DNA of 64,000 nt from positions 186,001-250,000 of the forward strand of contig JANBPK010001190.1 in assembly GCA_027579435.1 (NCBI GenBank), written 5' to 3'. Positions 20,901 to 34,489 of the stretch are shown in pieces. Within the stretch, counting starts at the first letter, position 1. Every line of letters starts with the position of its first letter. Below the pieces are notes generated by a model. That model did no database searches. It saw only the letters and a program-made list of their open reading frames with translations, and had not been told where the DNA came from. This DNA is from Candolleomyces eurysporus (lineage: Eukaryota; Basidiomycota; Agaricomycetes; Agaricales; Psathyrellaceae). Made by a program: the position numbers and the translations under genes.

Positions 20901-23900
20901 GCGGTAGTGGTAATCTTCTGAGTCGATGGACCTTGACCTCCTCGGGGAATAATGTCGGGGAGGTGAACCGCGGCGAGGAGAATAGCCACGATAACGACGA
21001 TCGTAGTCACGGGAGCTAGGATAATAACCACGATCGTAGTCTCGAGAATGACGACGGTACCGACGAGGAGAAGGACTTCGACTCGTTTGCAGTCTGATCG
21101 TGGTAGGGGCTCGCGGAGGGACTTGGCCTACTACAGTAGGATGGACGATAGGAGGTTGGGCAATCATTGTCGGTGGCACTTGACCTACTAATGTTGGTGG
21201 CACTTGACCTACCACTGTTGGAGGGACTTGAGTGTACACTGTTGGAGGGACTTGGCCGATTATTGGGGGTACTTGCACCATGGGAGGCATCTGAGTCATG
21301 GGCATGCCTGACGGCTGAGTGACGACGATTGGCTGCGTTGGCCTTGGGGAGGACGGAGAGTGCCTGCGGGGCGACCGACTTCGGGAACGATGCGTTCGGA
21401 TGATAGGGGGCTGTTGAGGGATCCCAGTTGGAGGAAACATCACTGTGGGCGGTTGTTGGATGACGGTTGGTCGTCCTCTGGACGAGGATCGAGATCGGCT
21501 GCGCCCTCTCGAAGGCAAGATTACCGGCGGTTGTTGTCCTAGCATTGGCATACCTGGGACAATGACTTGAGGTTGTCCTGTCAGGGCGGGGCCCATGGGT
21601 GGCAAGATGGTTGGCTGAGTTGGAGGCGCTTGAACCACCACTGGAGGAGGGGTACGTCGGCGGGGGCTTCTACTCCGGCTTCTACTACTACGCCGCGAGG
21701 GCTGCTGAAGGATCACACCAGGCTGTCCAAATGGCAGGGTAGGTTGGAACATTGGCACCGTGGGCTGTTGAATTATTGGCACTGTGGGCTGTTGCATCAC
21801 CGGGGGAAACATTGTTGGCGGTATTCCTGGAGCAGTCGGAGCAATCATAATCCTTGAGGGAGAGCGAGAACGTGAGCGAGAACGTGAGCGGGATCGCCGT
21901 CTCGAAGGCTCTGCCGGTGTTTGGACTATAATAGGCTGTGCTTGAGTCGGGGGGGGCAGGAAGGGGAGCATCGCGTCGTGGTGAATGTGATCTCGAGCGC
22001 CGCCGTCGACGACTCCGGGAGCGTGAAGACGAACGGGAAGAAGATGGACTATCTTGATAAATGACCTGAGGCATAGTGTGCACCATTCCCGGTACTGATG
22101 GGACGGTATAGGATGGCTGAATAGTGGGGATGATCTGGGGTGGCTGAGTATACCCGCTCTGAACAACTCCTGGCGGATATAATGGACTCGGCGGAGGCAT
22201 GCTGACTACAGGCTGGGGAGCTGGAGGTTGCTGTATAATTACTGTGGTAGGTTGCTGAGGTGGAGCAGGAGTGGCAGGCAGATGGGGAAGCAAGTCAGGG
22301 TGGCGAGGAGATCCAGGAGTATAATCAGTTCCAGCAGTTGTCGGAGGTACAACATGGACGGGTGGTTGGTATTGTGGTTGGTATTGTGGTTGGGGCTGTG
22401 GAGGTTGCTGAATGATAATCGGAGCTGGGGCAACTCCTGTGCCTATGGGGACCACGCTCACGGAGGGGGACCTTGAACTGGGTGTAGAGCTCTCATAATG
22501 ACTGGGACGAGGACCATAGCGCCCTCGAGAATCACTACGTTCAGGACTACGTTCAGGACTCCGACTTGGGCGGCTTCTGGGCCGACGCCTGCCACGAGAG
22601 CTCCGTCGAGAAGGAGAATAAGAGGTGGGACTACTGCTGGACGGGCTGGGTGACTGAGCAATCACGCTATGTCCCATACGGCCTCCCTGAGGTGGTGGTC
22701 TCGTCATGTAAGGGTCGCCAGTGCTAGCCTGCGATGAAGGAGAAGGAGGAATGAATGGCCCAAGGGCCTCGGGCTGCGTTGCGTGGGATGTTGCGATCGG
22801 AGGCGGGTGCGGGTATCCTGGGCCCATTGCAGGGATTTGTGGCACTCCTGGCTGATGGTGGATGATGGTAGGCGGAATTACCCCTTGCCCACTTGGAACC
22901 TGTGGAACTACTGGGGGGAACGGCGCAGGCGGCGTCTCTAGAACAGGAGGTGGAACAACAGGTACTTGTTGAGGCTGAGAGAAAGGTTGGAACCCAAAGG
23001 GTAGTCCAGCTGGAGGAGGAGGAGCATAATGGACAGGTTGTGGCATAGGTATTACAGTAGTATAGGAGCCCGTTCCCGTCTCGGTTCCTTCAGAATCTGC
23101 GGAAAATTAGCCCCAGTCACCTAAACAGTCCAACGACGTACCAGTTTCCTGCATATTCAAGATGTGATCCCTGAGTTCGTCCACTCTTGCCACGACACTT
23201 CGTAATTCATTCTGGCGGTCGACGACATCTCGCTCCAGCCATTCATTTAACCCTCGCATGTATCTCATGAGCTCTCTCTGTTGGTCTACTGTTGCCAGCT
23301 GAGCTAGTCGGTTTTCCTGTTTTTTTTTTTTCAAGTGTCAGCCTACAAGCTCACGGATGAGAATAATCGCACTTACTCTAAGAATTTCCATCAGAGAATC
23401 GAACAAAGGGATCTGAACGACGGTCTGTAGGAGAATTAATAACAGAGACTAGAGACAGATAGAATCGTGTTATCCACTTACAGGAGCAGGAGGCATTGGT
23501 ACGTAGGTCGGGCCTTGAGGGACCTGAGGAAGCTGAGGTTGTTGGGGAGCCGTTTGTCTCTCGGGCGGGACATTCTCGACAGATATGGGAGCTTGAGTCT
23601 ACGACAGTTTGAATACAACCCGTTTACGCCGAGAGATGGAATGAATTACCTTGAGGTGCTCTCCTTTCTTGTCTCTGTGGGGACGTTGCTGGTACCAACT
23701 TTCTGGAACTCGTCCCGGATCCATTCTGGGCGGAGCCGAAGGAGGTCGTCCAGGATGTGCAGGTAGAGGCTGCATGACAGTTAGTAACGTCCGAATGAAG
23801 GTAAGGAAGGCTTACGAAGACTTGTGCTGGTGTTGGTCCACGCCAGTGAATGCGGTCATCAGGCGGTTGGGCGGGAGGTGCATACATTGGTGGCCTAGGT

Positions 23901-26900
23901 CGTTGTCTTTCATCCATGAGCCGGCGGTTCTCACTAAGCATATCTGCTGCTCGACGATCTTCTGGAGTAGGAATATAGGTTGGCTGACTTGGACGCTGCG
24001 GTTCGGGTTCTATTTCCACACTACTTTCACTTTCAGACTCGGGTTGCGGTCGGGGAACAGGAGGCTGTCGACGAGGAATGTTGCGGTAATCCACATATTC
24101 AGGTTGGCTTAGTCTTGGTTCCGACCAAGAGCGAGGAGGGAGCGAGTCGATAGTTAGAGGGCTCTCACTACGAGGGCGCTGTTCCGTCGGCCGATAGACA
24201 AATGGAATCAATGGAGGAGGTCCTTGAATCATTCCTGGTGCAGCAATGGTTGGTCCCATTGAAAGAATGTCGTCCAAAGTGGAGGACAAAGGTGGTACCT
24301 GTGGGGCCGTAGACGGAAGTTGGACACTGTCAGCTGGGGTCAAGCCTTGAAGAAGCTGCCTGAGTCGATCGATGTCTCGAAGACGATCTTGCGAGGTGGT
24401 GGACTCTGAGAGTGAGCCCTCGCTCTGTGGTGGCTGAGAGATGAATATTTGTTGCACTTCGGGTGGAGCTCGAGGGTGGCCCTGGATATCTATCAGGTTA
24501 TGCACCAAGTCCTCAATACGAGCGAGACGATCAGCGAGTTCCGCGGTATGGTCCGGCGGAGTAGGGCGATGTCGCAATTCATCCAGAACGCGTTTGGTTG
24601 CAACCTGACCATCTCCAAGATCAGCGAGTTGTCGGAGGATATCCTGCAGCTGTGGGAGGAGATTGGGTGGGGAGGGCCCTAGTCTAACGGTGGAGACCGA
24701 CGGTGTCGGTGTCGGGGTGGTGGAAAGACGTCGAGAGGAGGTTGACGGACTGGAAGTTGAGAACGATGACTCCGATTCTGTACTATCCGAAGAGGAGGTA
24801 GTAGTCCACATTGGAATCTCCGAGGGGACATCGAGGTATTCGGGTTCCTCCATCTCCAGAAGGTCCTCATCCGAGTGGTGGGAAGACAGGAATGACCCAA
24901 TGCTACTGGCATTGCTGGAACTGCGACTGAGCGACACTGTGGAGCTCAGGCCCCTGATTTCAGCGGGTCTCAGAGACGAGACGACACTACTCCCTCCGAC
25001 GGCTTCGTCGACCAATTGAACGGAACGAGGACGCGGCAAAACTTGGACTACCACAGGTGCTGCTGGGGCAGGCGGCTGGGCAGGCAGTTGGGCAGGTGGC
25101 GAGGGAGTGCGATGCAAGAACTCGGCGAGATTTTGAAGTTCATCCCTCAGTGCACGAATGTTGTCCGCTACTTCTTGGTGCTCCAAGCCTCTATTCTGAT
25201 CGTATTGCCTTAGGTCTTCAATTAAGCGATCCATGTCTTGCCCAATATCCCGCTCCGATACCGTCGTGCTTTCCGACTCCATTGTCCTCAGACTTGAGCG
25301 ATCCGTATCAGCAGCGCCATGAGGAGTGGTCATGCTGACAACCAACGATCCTTCAGGTGTTCCCAGTTGAGGACTCCGCATAGGAGTGGGCGTCAGAGTC
25401 ATCTACGGTGTTGAAAGTCAGTGATAGCAAAGAAAACAAAATAAAATATCAAAACTTACAACTCGACTGGCAGGCGTCGTGAGCAACGATGGCACTGTAG
25501 CTACCTCCGATCTCGAGTCAACTGGCGGAACGATCTCAGGCTCTGACAACTCTCCCAAGAGGTTGAGGGACTCCGAGATAAAGGTGCTCAAGGAGGATGG
25601 TGAGACGCTGCTGGAAATCGTCGAGGATCTCGAGAGAGTGCTGGGCGTGACGGAACTGAAAGACAAGCTCGTTGGGGTCAGAGCATCGCTATCGGAATCA
25701 GCAGATTCGGGAAGAGCAGGCACCGGGGTGAGAGGAGGTAGAAGATGCCTCGACGGGACAGAGGATACTGCCGTAGGCGATGGAGGAATCGTGCTCATTC
25801 GATCGATGGACGACGGTGATCCACTTGGACGAAGGAAGGAAGTCTCGTACGACGCATCTGCCATATCTTGCAATGCCAGCGACATGACGCTTGGAGTGGG
25901 ATGCAAAATGGACGAATCGTACGACCGATCCGTCGACGAGGCCCATTGCTGCGGACTGAGAGGAGGAGGGCTAGATGATGTTCCACTGATGGTCGATAAA
26001 TCCAATGGCGACGAGAGGGTCGACTCAGAGATGCTGAAAGAATCTGCGATTGTTGAAGGAAGTGCGGGAACTACTGCTGGTGGCGGTGGTGGTGGTGGTA
26101 GTGCTGGTAGTGGTGGTGTTGCTGGGAGGACTGGTGTTGGTGGTAGGACAGGGGTCGCTGCGCGAGGCGTGGCAGCTGGGATGGATTGAGTCGTCGTTCC
26201 GCTCGAGATTCCAAGAGATGAAGGTGTCGCCACAGAGCCTTCTGAAGGCTGGGTCGCACTGAGGCTCGGTGGGATGGTTGAAACAAGGCTGATTGCGTCT
26301 TCGGAAATTTCGGGTTCTTCTGGTTCTGCTGCAGGTTCGGCTGGAGGGATAGTGGTTAAAGAAGGAACGGTGGAAGGTGTCGAGGGGATTGGGCTGAGTC
26401 TGGCGATTCCTTCAATGGACGGCGATGATATCGCTGGTTCCGTTTCCAGCTCTGGCTCCGGTGAGACCCACAAGGGCGACGGGGTAGGGACACTCTCGCT
26501 TTCGACTGTTTCTTGTAGGGGGCTGGGAGGCTCTGAAATCGTGCGAACAGACGGGGGNCAGGGGGNATCTCCTCGGGCAACAAGTCAGAGACCAGGGAAG
26601 GCGACTCGGGGAGAGGTTGGTCAATTTCGATCTCTGGGCTTGGAATCCCTCGAATACTCTGACTATCCGGGCCCCGGAGCCCAAGGGAGGAGAGCTTTGG
26701 AGTGCTGACGGCCGAAGGTATGTCTTCCAGCTCGCTCTCCCATCCAGGGGCACTCTCGTACTCTGTCTCTGCCCATTTGGGTTGGCGCTCGGACGCGGTC
26801 TTGAAAGACGATGTCGACTTGATGCTGGGGATGGAGGAAAGGCTTCCAAACGATTCGAAAGACCGGATGCTTGCTGTGTCCGAATCCAGACCTGGCGCAG

Positions 26901-29900
26901 TCAAATAGTCGCTGCCTTGGGATGCCGACAGATACTTTTCAGAGGGGATCTCGGAGACAACCGACATGGTATCGGCAGGCATTGGGATACGAATAGGGCT
27001 TGGGACAGTGGTTGCAATTCCAGGGCTTGCGACAGCAGTTACGATGCCAGGAGTGACAGTATCGTCGGTTTCACTGGTATACGGAGTTGGACGGTCACCG
27101 CGGCTGAAATCAGAGGAGAAGCAAATATCGTAACCAGTCTCGCTGGAAGAGATTGGCGTCCGTCTGAACCTCCTTGGAAGGTCGGTCCCAGAAACCGAAG
27201 GGCTGCTCCCGGAATCTCCTGATCCATCTCCTGACCCCGACATGGAGTAGGAGCCGCTTGCCGGCGTGTAACTTCCGCTGTTGGTAGCGCTTCCTGGCGT
27301 GTAGCTGCCGCTGTTGGTGGCGCTTCCCGGTGTGTAGCTGCCGCTGTTGGTATAACTTGGCGTGTAGCTCCCGCTCGCTGTATAGCTCCCGCCCGAATAC
27401 GAGCTTGTATATCGACCTCGCTCTGTGCCTGAATAGCTCTCTCCAGAATAGCTTCCACTCGCTCTCGAATCGTAGCTTCCACTGCCTCCCAAGCTGGGGA
27501 CCGTGCCGGAGAAGCTCGTCCTGGAGACATAACTGTCTGAAGGGGTGTAACTGCCGCTGCCGGAGACACCACCGGACAGGTAGCTTTCGCTGCCTCCCGG
27601 GGTGTACGATCCGCTTTGGCTGGCGCTCCCGCTTCGATAGTCGTTGCTGAGGACAGACAAACTATTCTCCCTGTCTGACGAGTGATCCGTAACCGACAGG
27701 ACACTCCCGCTTCCGCTCTGAGAGGAATTGCCTCTTCCATATCGTCGACGAATTTCCCTGGCGCGAGAAAGGGCAGATGGCGATGTGCCAGTGAAGGCGG
27801 TGGATGGCGACGCGGTTTCCGAAAGGTAGGTGTTGGAGGGAGAGTCCGTGCCGGTGATCGTTCCACTGTACAAGTATGTCGATGCTTGAGTTCGAGATGG
27901 CGTGAGCGTGTCCGAATACGTCCCAGTTCGACTGTCCATCCAGGTCCTGCTGTCCCCGTCCCCTTCCCCGGGCGACAAATACGCCGAAGAAATGGTGGAT
28001 CGAGAGCCACTGCTGCTTCCACTGTAAAACACGTCGTCCTCGCTTCTGCCAGAGACTCGCGAGTCCCGTCTGCGATCCTCATCAAGGTCCAGTTCTCCTA
28101 CACTGCCGCTCCTCCTTCCACGTACGCGTCGACGAGTTGGGGTGATGATCCTCGTGTCGTCGGATGGGTAGGAATAGCCATCCCCATCGGAACGAATGAC
28201 AGTGTCATCGACCGTCCGTGTAAAGTGAGAGGATACCAGAGAGGGTCCCCTCGACAAGTCGGAATGAGTTCTGCTTGGCGAAGAGGAAGCATAAGAATCG
28301 ATATCTTCAAGGGACGACAGGGGCGGAACGAAAACAGTAGACCGAGAGCCACTTCCACTCGTTGCCGTAGAAGAGCGCGAAACTTCGGAGGAGTACGACA
28401 AGATAGTCCGGATGGAGCCCGTGGGGGAGCGAGTGATGGAAGGGGATGCGACGTCTTGGCGATTGATGACCTCCCTGAAAGAAAGTCAGCGTACATACGG
28501 ACAAAGGAAGAGACAGGCATACCAAAGTCTGTTGACCCATTTGCTTCGTTCACCGAGACTCTCGGTTGCAAGTCTCTCGACGCCATCTGCATAGATCATG
28601 TGGAATCGAATCAGGTGCATCAATGGCCCTTCATCCCTCCCCTCTCTTCGTGCGTCTTCCGTCTGGAGCAGTGCAGCAATGGTGCCGACATCATCGCTGG
28701 GAGCTGGAGTCGGGACACTAGCCACGCTGCTGCTGTTGAGCAAGTCCAAGGCGACGACACCTCGACCTCCGCCAGGAGAGGGCCACGAAAGCAGAAGCAT
28801 GTGTGGATAGAGCAAAGCTTGGCATCGTTGCCAAAGGAAGGGAGGTGAAGCGTGCACGTTCAAATACCAAAGCTGGCCGATATAAACAGGCTAACAACAA
28901 TTTCTCAGTCAGAAAACATCTTGAGACATGGAAAAAAAANCGTACCGGCTCGTCACTCTGGGTATAGGCGCTGAACTGGCTGAGATCGAACCCAGGAGGG
29001 AGCATCCCACTCCTCATGCTCGAGCGACTGTTCCTCCGTTCGCCAGATCCTCCGCTGCTGCTACTTCTGGTAACCTCACCGGATCCAAGGCTGTCCTGGT
29101 CCCTTAACCTTTGTCCAACTCTCCTACGAAGTTCGAAGAGTCCTTGTCCATCCGGCTCGACGGTTTCCCTAGGTGGCGCCGCTTTGACTTCTTGCGACGA
29201 AGGCCTCGATTTCGTTGGTGACCCTCCGCCAGCTGCACTTGGACGACTCTTCCACATTTGGACGATATCTTTGAGGTTGTTGACTGGCGACCCGGAGCCG
29301 GTTTGAGGGCGATTGAGGGTAGTGTTCGGGGCCTTGGTTTGCCTTGCTGGGGTACGGACAGTACCTTGTGTCCACGACGACGAAGGGGTTGGAGTGATGG
29401 AAGTAAGCGTTGTTGCACCCGTTTCGGTGGAGGAATAATCGTTGGTATTGCTGCGCGAGTCGTAGGTCCTGGAATCCGTATAGCTGCGGCTAAGCGTATC
29501 TGTGAACGTCGAATACGGGGTCTCGGTTTGGGCTTGTGTCGTAACGGGACTGCCATAGGTGTATGAGCTGGGCGTTTGAGAGCCAGATTGGGTGAACGAA
29601 TCGGTGTGGGTAAAGGTCCTTGTGTCGGTTGTATTGGTTGGCCGACTTGTAGAGCTGAATAGAGACGGCCTGGCGTCGGAAAGGGAGCCAATGTAGGAGC
29701 CGTAAGACGTGGCTGAGGAGCTTGACTTTGATGGGGAGGAAGGCCTCGACCCATATCGAGGGCTTTCAACCCGATAACCGGGGGTGGAGGCAGCCCTGGA
29801 GTGACCATTGGAGCTAGTTTGCGAGGAACCTTGAGATTCGAAAATGGAAATCAATGCGTTTGTTCTCCCGGGGGGAGGGAGGGTCCTGTCGGCATGAGGG

Positions 29901-30630
29901 TCGGTCGAGGTCCGGGAATGACGAGCAGGATTGGGGACATTGAGCAAAGCGGAGCGCCTCAATTGATCTGTTGGAGTAACGGAGCGCGTGAGGGTGGAGA
30001 AGGTTCCTGACGACGGGCGCAGGGATCCTTCTTCTGTAACCTCGGTGATGCGACTGAGCCTCGCTCGAGCGTCGGCAAAAATGCCCACTGCACCCGGAGA
30101 GGTGATTCTGGAGAACCCCGTAGATGTTGGAGAGTTAGAGCCGACTGAGGACCCGGAAGAATAGTGGGGTAGGTTGACAAATGATGGGGATCCCGTGTAG
30201 CCAGAGGGGGATCCGTTGGTGTAGTTTGGGGGGNTAGCTTGAGCCTGAACGACTGTCAGACCACTGACTGAGTGCATTTTCTGTGTCGTCGATCTGGTCG
30301 TCGAGGGTTGAGAGAGCCTCTTGAACTTCGTCGATGGAATTGCTGTCCGTGTACGAGTCGTCGTCGTCGAAGCCCCTTGGGCTGCGTGGGGGTGGCGAAA
30401 CGACGATGCGTCGCATGGAGTTCGTGACGTCCGAGTCTGAAGAGTCTCTTTGGGAGCCTGGGGAACGAAAAGGTTGGAATGGAGCGTGCATGAGGCAGGT
30501 CAACTGTGAACTTGCCTGAGGAATACGAATGCGCTGCTGGGGATAGCGGTGGCTGCGTGTCTGAGGCAGCGAAGGAGCCCGTGGACGTCCCATAGCGGGG
30601 CGACCAGGGGTCTGGAGAACGTCTTGCCAT
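17968..30630 (-). CDS. Very large PH-domain, Ser/Pro-rich, coiled-coil protein
   Basis: One multi-exon gene of ~12.6 kb is the best reading; the product would be near 4,000 residues. Order: disordered N-terminus (SPPPRSPRGFDDDDSYTD), Ser/Thr-rich repeats, then a PH domain around 28880-28510 (QLWYLNVHASPPFLWQRCQA, HMLLLSWPSPGGGRG, RLATESLGERSKWVNRLW). Next come a GSYTPGSATNSGSYTP repeat tract (~27240-27350), Pro-rich and acidic Ser-rich stretches, helical segments, an RSRSRS/Pro-rich region with QVPPT repeats (~21120-21250), a long Glu/Arg coiled coil (~19900-19050), and a C-terminal coil ending PGLFGPSSEDESLYARLS. The 28940 N lies at an intron donor; the 30234 N and the 26558/26566 pair fall in coding frames that continue if ignored. 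Start uncertain (30630, 30593 or ~30500). A split into two genes cannot be excluded. Probably a cortical or cytoskeletal scaffold by inference. Confidence 0.7.
27236..27360 (-). repeat. In-frame GSYTPGSATNS minisatellite in the giant gene
   Basis: A 39-bp-type unit encoding NSGSYTPGSAT is repeated with flanking degenerate GSYTP copies (TNSGSYTPGSATNSGSYTP, then TPASGSY). On the plus strand the repeated word is AGCTGCCGCTGTTGG. Copy number probably varies between strains because the units are near identical. Confidence 0.7.
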
Positions 30631-30835
30631 GTCTTGAGGTCGAGGACGACGAGATCAGCAAGAGAGCATTGCCTGGGGAGAACAAGGCGCGTGGCAATTC
30701 AACAAGCCCTTGTTTAGGGCCGGCCTTTGCGCGTCAGGCGCGTCGCGCATGTGACCGTGCACCGCCACCCAATTAGCTAATGCTGTCGCGTGCAGTGCAG
30801 GCCCTCCAGCCTCATTGACTCTGACTACCACTACC
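30631..30835. promoter_or_regulatory. Divergent promoter, giant gene and RBX1
   Basis: About 205 bp separate the likely start of the giant minus-strand gene and the RBX1 ATG. The interval contains CACCCAATTAGC, with a CCAAT-like CCCAAT, and GGCGCGTGGC/GCGCGTCAGGCGCGTCGCGC, a GC-rich cluster. Role inferred from position. Confidence 0.4.
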
Positions 30836-31394
<559 letters not shown>

Positions 31395-31624
31395 GCCCCC
31401 ATCCCCACAACACGCTGCACAATGCTCACATTGCCCCAGATACGGTCGTTAAACGCCCATCAAAGCAGACTCCACGCTCCCCGGCTTTTCATCTGTGTAT
31501 AATAGAGAATTTTCGCACCCCATTATCGCATGAACTTCGTTTGATCAAATAAGAGCCAGGTAATCAAAGCACTCGTGATACACATTAAATTGTTTCTATC
31601 GTCTAGATCTATTCGTTTCCAGTG

Positions 31625-32946
31625 CTATGGGCTTGTGCGAGACAGCTTCATGTTCATACACAAGTCGACGCTCCTCCTCTCCTTTATCATGTATTGTGGC
31701 TTTGTGGCGTTCGTGGAGAAGGTACCCTCCAGGTCGTGCGACAATTCAGGCCCTGAATCGAGCCTGATCATCGGTATGGTCGTCGGCGCTATTTGGACCG
31801 TCGATGCGTCAAGCACAGACGAGACCGTATGAAATACTGGAGGACCGTCTGTGAGGGTACCCTTCCTTTTCGGTGACCATGCTTTCCCTTGTAAGACGCG
31901 AAAGATGATAAGCAGCGGAGCAATAATCTGCAAAATGGTTTGGCTTCACTTCAGGTTATCAGATCGGTATGCTCACATACCTGAGCCTGAGTGCTCCCCA
32001 TGAACGCGATATAATGGATCAACGAATCAGAACGAACCGTTGCAACAAAGAAAGCGTTGAACACCGCAACCAGTGCAGCAGATTCCACCAGCATTGTAAC
32101 CACTCCGGCATATCTGCTTCCTTCAACCTCCCCAACAATCCGCCGCATTCTGTAGCGATAGAACAGCAATCGAAGGGAGATCATGGCGGTTACGACGATA
32201 TTCAATGACAATGTCAAGCAGGAATACGCCATTTCATAGATACGTTGTCGAGGAAGGACTACGCTTCCTCCGGTCATGAAAAACAGCCCCATTCCTAAAC
32301 ACGAAAACGATCTCAATATGATGTTCTGGCGATGCAGAGTACAACACTGACCAATTACGGATAGGTAAAGGAACACCGGGAGCGAGAGCGACACCCACAC
32401 GGGGACTCGTGAGGCACTCTGGTAAATGACCCAACATCTCCAAACCTAGCGGAATATACAGTGAGTCCGAAGCACAAAAAAAGAGATAAAAAAAAAATAN
32501 CGCACCAGCAGCCCATCAGCTCCCCAATTCGCGAGGACATACGCAAAGTTCCCCAGAGCATCCAGACGTATAGGTGTTTTCCCGGTGGTGACACCGTCCC
32601 AACAACCTGTCCAGACCAACGCCTTCCGCGTCGTTTTCATGGTGGACGCCACAATCATCGTCGATAACGTCGTCATGGCCAATACAAAGAGCAACAAAAT
32701 AAGGGTATGTCGGGGGCAAGCCCAAGCACATCGGCGGAAAAAACATTTGGGTGAAAGTCGGTCTTGCATGCTGGCGTAAATTCCTCGGAGAATAAGATAG
32801 AGACACATAGAGAATAGAGTGAGAACGATGCCATAGGCAATGCAAGCCAGGAATGTCGCCTGAAGCCACCTATCGCGTCGGAAGCTTATAGCTGCGACAA
32901 CGTCAGGCGTACATGAGGTCGAGTTGACGTTGGGAGAAGGCAGCAT
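31625..32946 (-). CDS. Seven-transmembrane protein of unknown function
   Basis: Four exons (32946-32506, 32445-32352, 32294-31981, 31927-31625), 383 residues. I count seven hydrophobic helices: ATFLACIAYGIVLTLFSMCL, HTLILLLFVLAMTTLSTMIV, ALGNFAYVLANWGADGLL running into VWRCWVIY, VPVWVSLSLPVFLYLSVIG, CLTLSLNIVVTAMISLRLLF, TMLVESAALVAVFNAFFVAT and a last one around STQAQIIAPLLIIFRV. The N-terminus carries an NxS/T site (NVNSTSC) and the C-tail is hydrophilic, consistent with a GPCR-like topology. The GADGLLVWRCWVIY motif recurs in many Agaricomycete membrane proteins without known function. Intron 1 contains an N after an A/T run. Start chosen at MLPSPNVNS; an in-frame Met lies 24 codons upstream. 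Confidence 0.75.
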
Positions 32947-33199
32947 AGCGCTCCCCGCACTGCGGGAGGGACAAGTGGGATGTTGAAGAAAGACGGCCCA
33001 TTTTCTCGCGATAAGCAAGCGATGAATGGACTGTCCAGAGCGGCGCTGCCGTTTCCAGGGTCCTAGGCACTAACTGAGGTCGTCACCAAATTCTGATTCA
33101 GGGTCAAGTATACATAGCACAGGACGGGAGGAAGAGATAAGGCTAGCGCGGGAAATAGGGACAAACAAATCCCTTGATATATCTCCATCGTCATCATCC

Positions 33200-34415
33200 A
33201 TGTCCGTCGAGTCGAACGATACATGGTCTTTCTCTCAAACATTCACCGCCGAATTCCAGGCCGCTCGTATTGGTCTGCTTCCAGAAATTTTGAAATGTAG
33301 TCCTCAGAATTTACCCTGCGTCGCCAGACTTGGAATCACGCCTCGCAGCAGCAACTGCAGCGGACATTCAAGAACTGTCCATTCGTGTAGCAAAGCTATC
33401 TAAATCCCTCTCAGATGCAACCGCATCCTTGCCAACCTATGACCAAAAACTATACGCAACTGTAGGTCTCCGCCAACCGATCCCACAACTCTGACTAACT
33501 CACTCGAAGCAAATCAAGAATCTCGAGAAAGAAATTGAGAAGCTAAGGGCTTCAGCAGCACCAAAATCCAGGTTTACCTTCAAACGCACAGCTGCTGCTC
33601 CAACTGCGGCAGTTGCAGCACCTCCCCCAATCCAAGCAATATCACCGCCGCTCTCTACTCCAGTGGAGCCCGCTGATGGCTCTCAGGCATCCTTGGCTGG
33701 CCTTCCAGAACCGCCACCCTTGTCGAAAGGACTGGAACTCGCGAACCATTCCAGTCGCTACCTGTCGTACGACGATCTACCTTTGAAAGTCACTCCGGAT
33801 GTGTCCCCCGATCTTGCGATCTCCAACTTGACTCGGTGCATCGTAAACATGCTCCCTCCTCAGGACAGTAACCTCAATTTCTCTGCCCTTCACATCCGAG
33901 ATCTATCGGACTGCGTTTTGCTACTCCCTTTCACCGAAGGCAGCGCTTTGATTCATGACGTCAGGAACTGCGTCCTTGTCCTTGGCTGCCACCAGGTATG
34001 TGACGCGCATTCGAATCTGGCCCACTCAATGAATTATCCTCAAGTTCCGAATGCACACCTCGACAAAGGTCGATGTCTACCTAAGAATCGAGTCCAATCC
34101 TATCATCGAGACCTGCCATGAAATCAGATTCGGGATGTATCCCTCCCGCCTTGCTCCTCATCTTTTACAAGAACCGGTTGGTCTCCACTCCCATCCCCCC
34201 NTTAACCGACTACTAATGTTTCCGGCGTCTAGCCTCTACCACCGCTCACGGTCCAGGACTTTTCCCATATCAGAGCCTCACCCTCTCCCAACTTCTCCCT
34301 CATCGGCAGCAAGATGCAGAGTGAGGTCAAACCGTGGCCTGTCGAGCACATCGCCGCCTCAGAAGAGCTAGCTGACACACTTATATCGCTGCTGCCGGAA
34401 ACCTCAGCGCTGTAA
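33200..34415 (+). CDS. CIN2: Tubulin-binding cofactor C (TBCC)
   Basis: GTPase-activating cofactor in alpha/beta-tubulin folding (TBCC; Cin2 in yeast), cytosolic. Exons 33200-33266, 33328-33461, 33510-33995, 34045-34176, 34233-34415, 333 residues. N-terminal helical part (TFTAEFQAA, ELSIRVAKLSKSLSD), an Ala/Pro-rich linker, then the C-CAP/TBCC beta-helix: INxxRCIV-type strand (LTRCIVNMLP), LHIRDLSDCVLLLPFTEGSA, CVLVLGCHQFRMHTSTKVDV and a C-terminal VQDFSHI-type segment. The catalytic Arg expected near the QxR loop is consistent with HQFRMHTS. Its last exons were copied downstream at least three times (36.0, 49.6 and 50.1 kb), always as broken fragments. Confidence 0.88.
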
Positions 34416-34489
34416 CGACAACGATCCATACAATCTATCGTACATCCTTCATTATATTCGTACTCTAGAGTCTACTGGCTCGCCAAATA

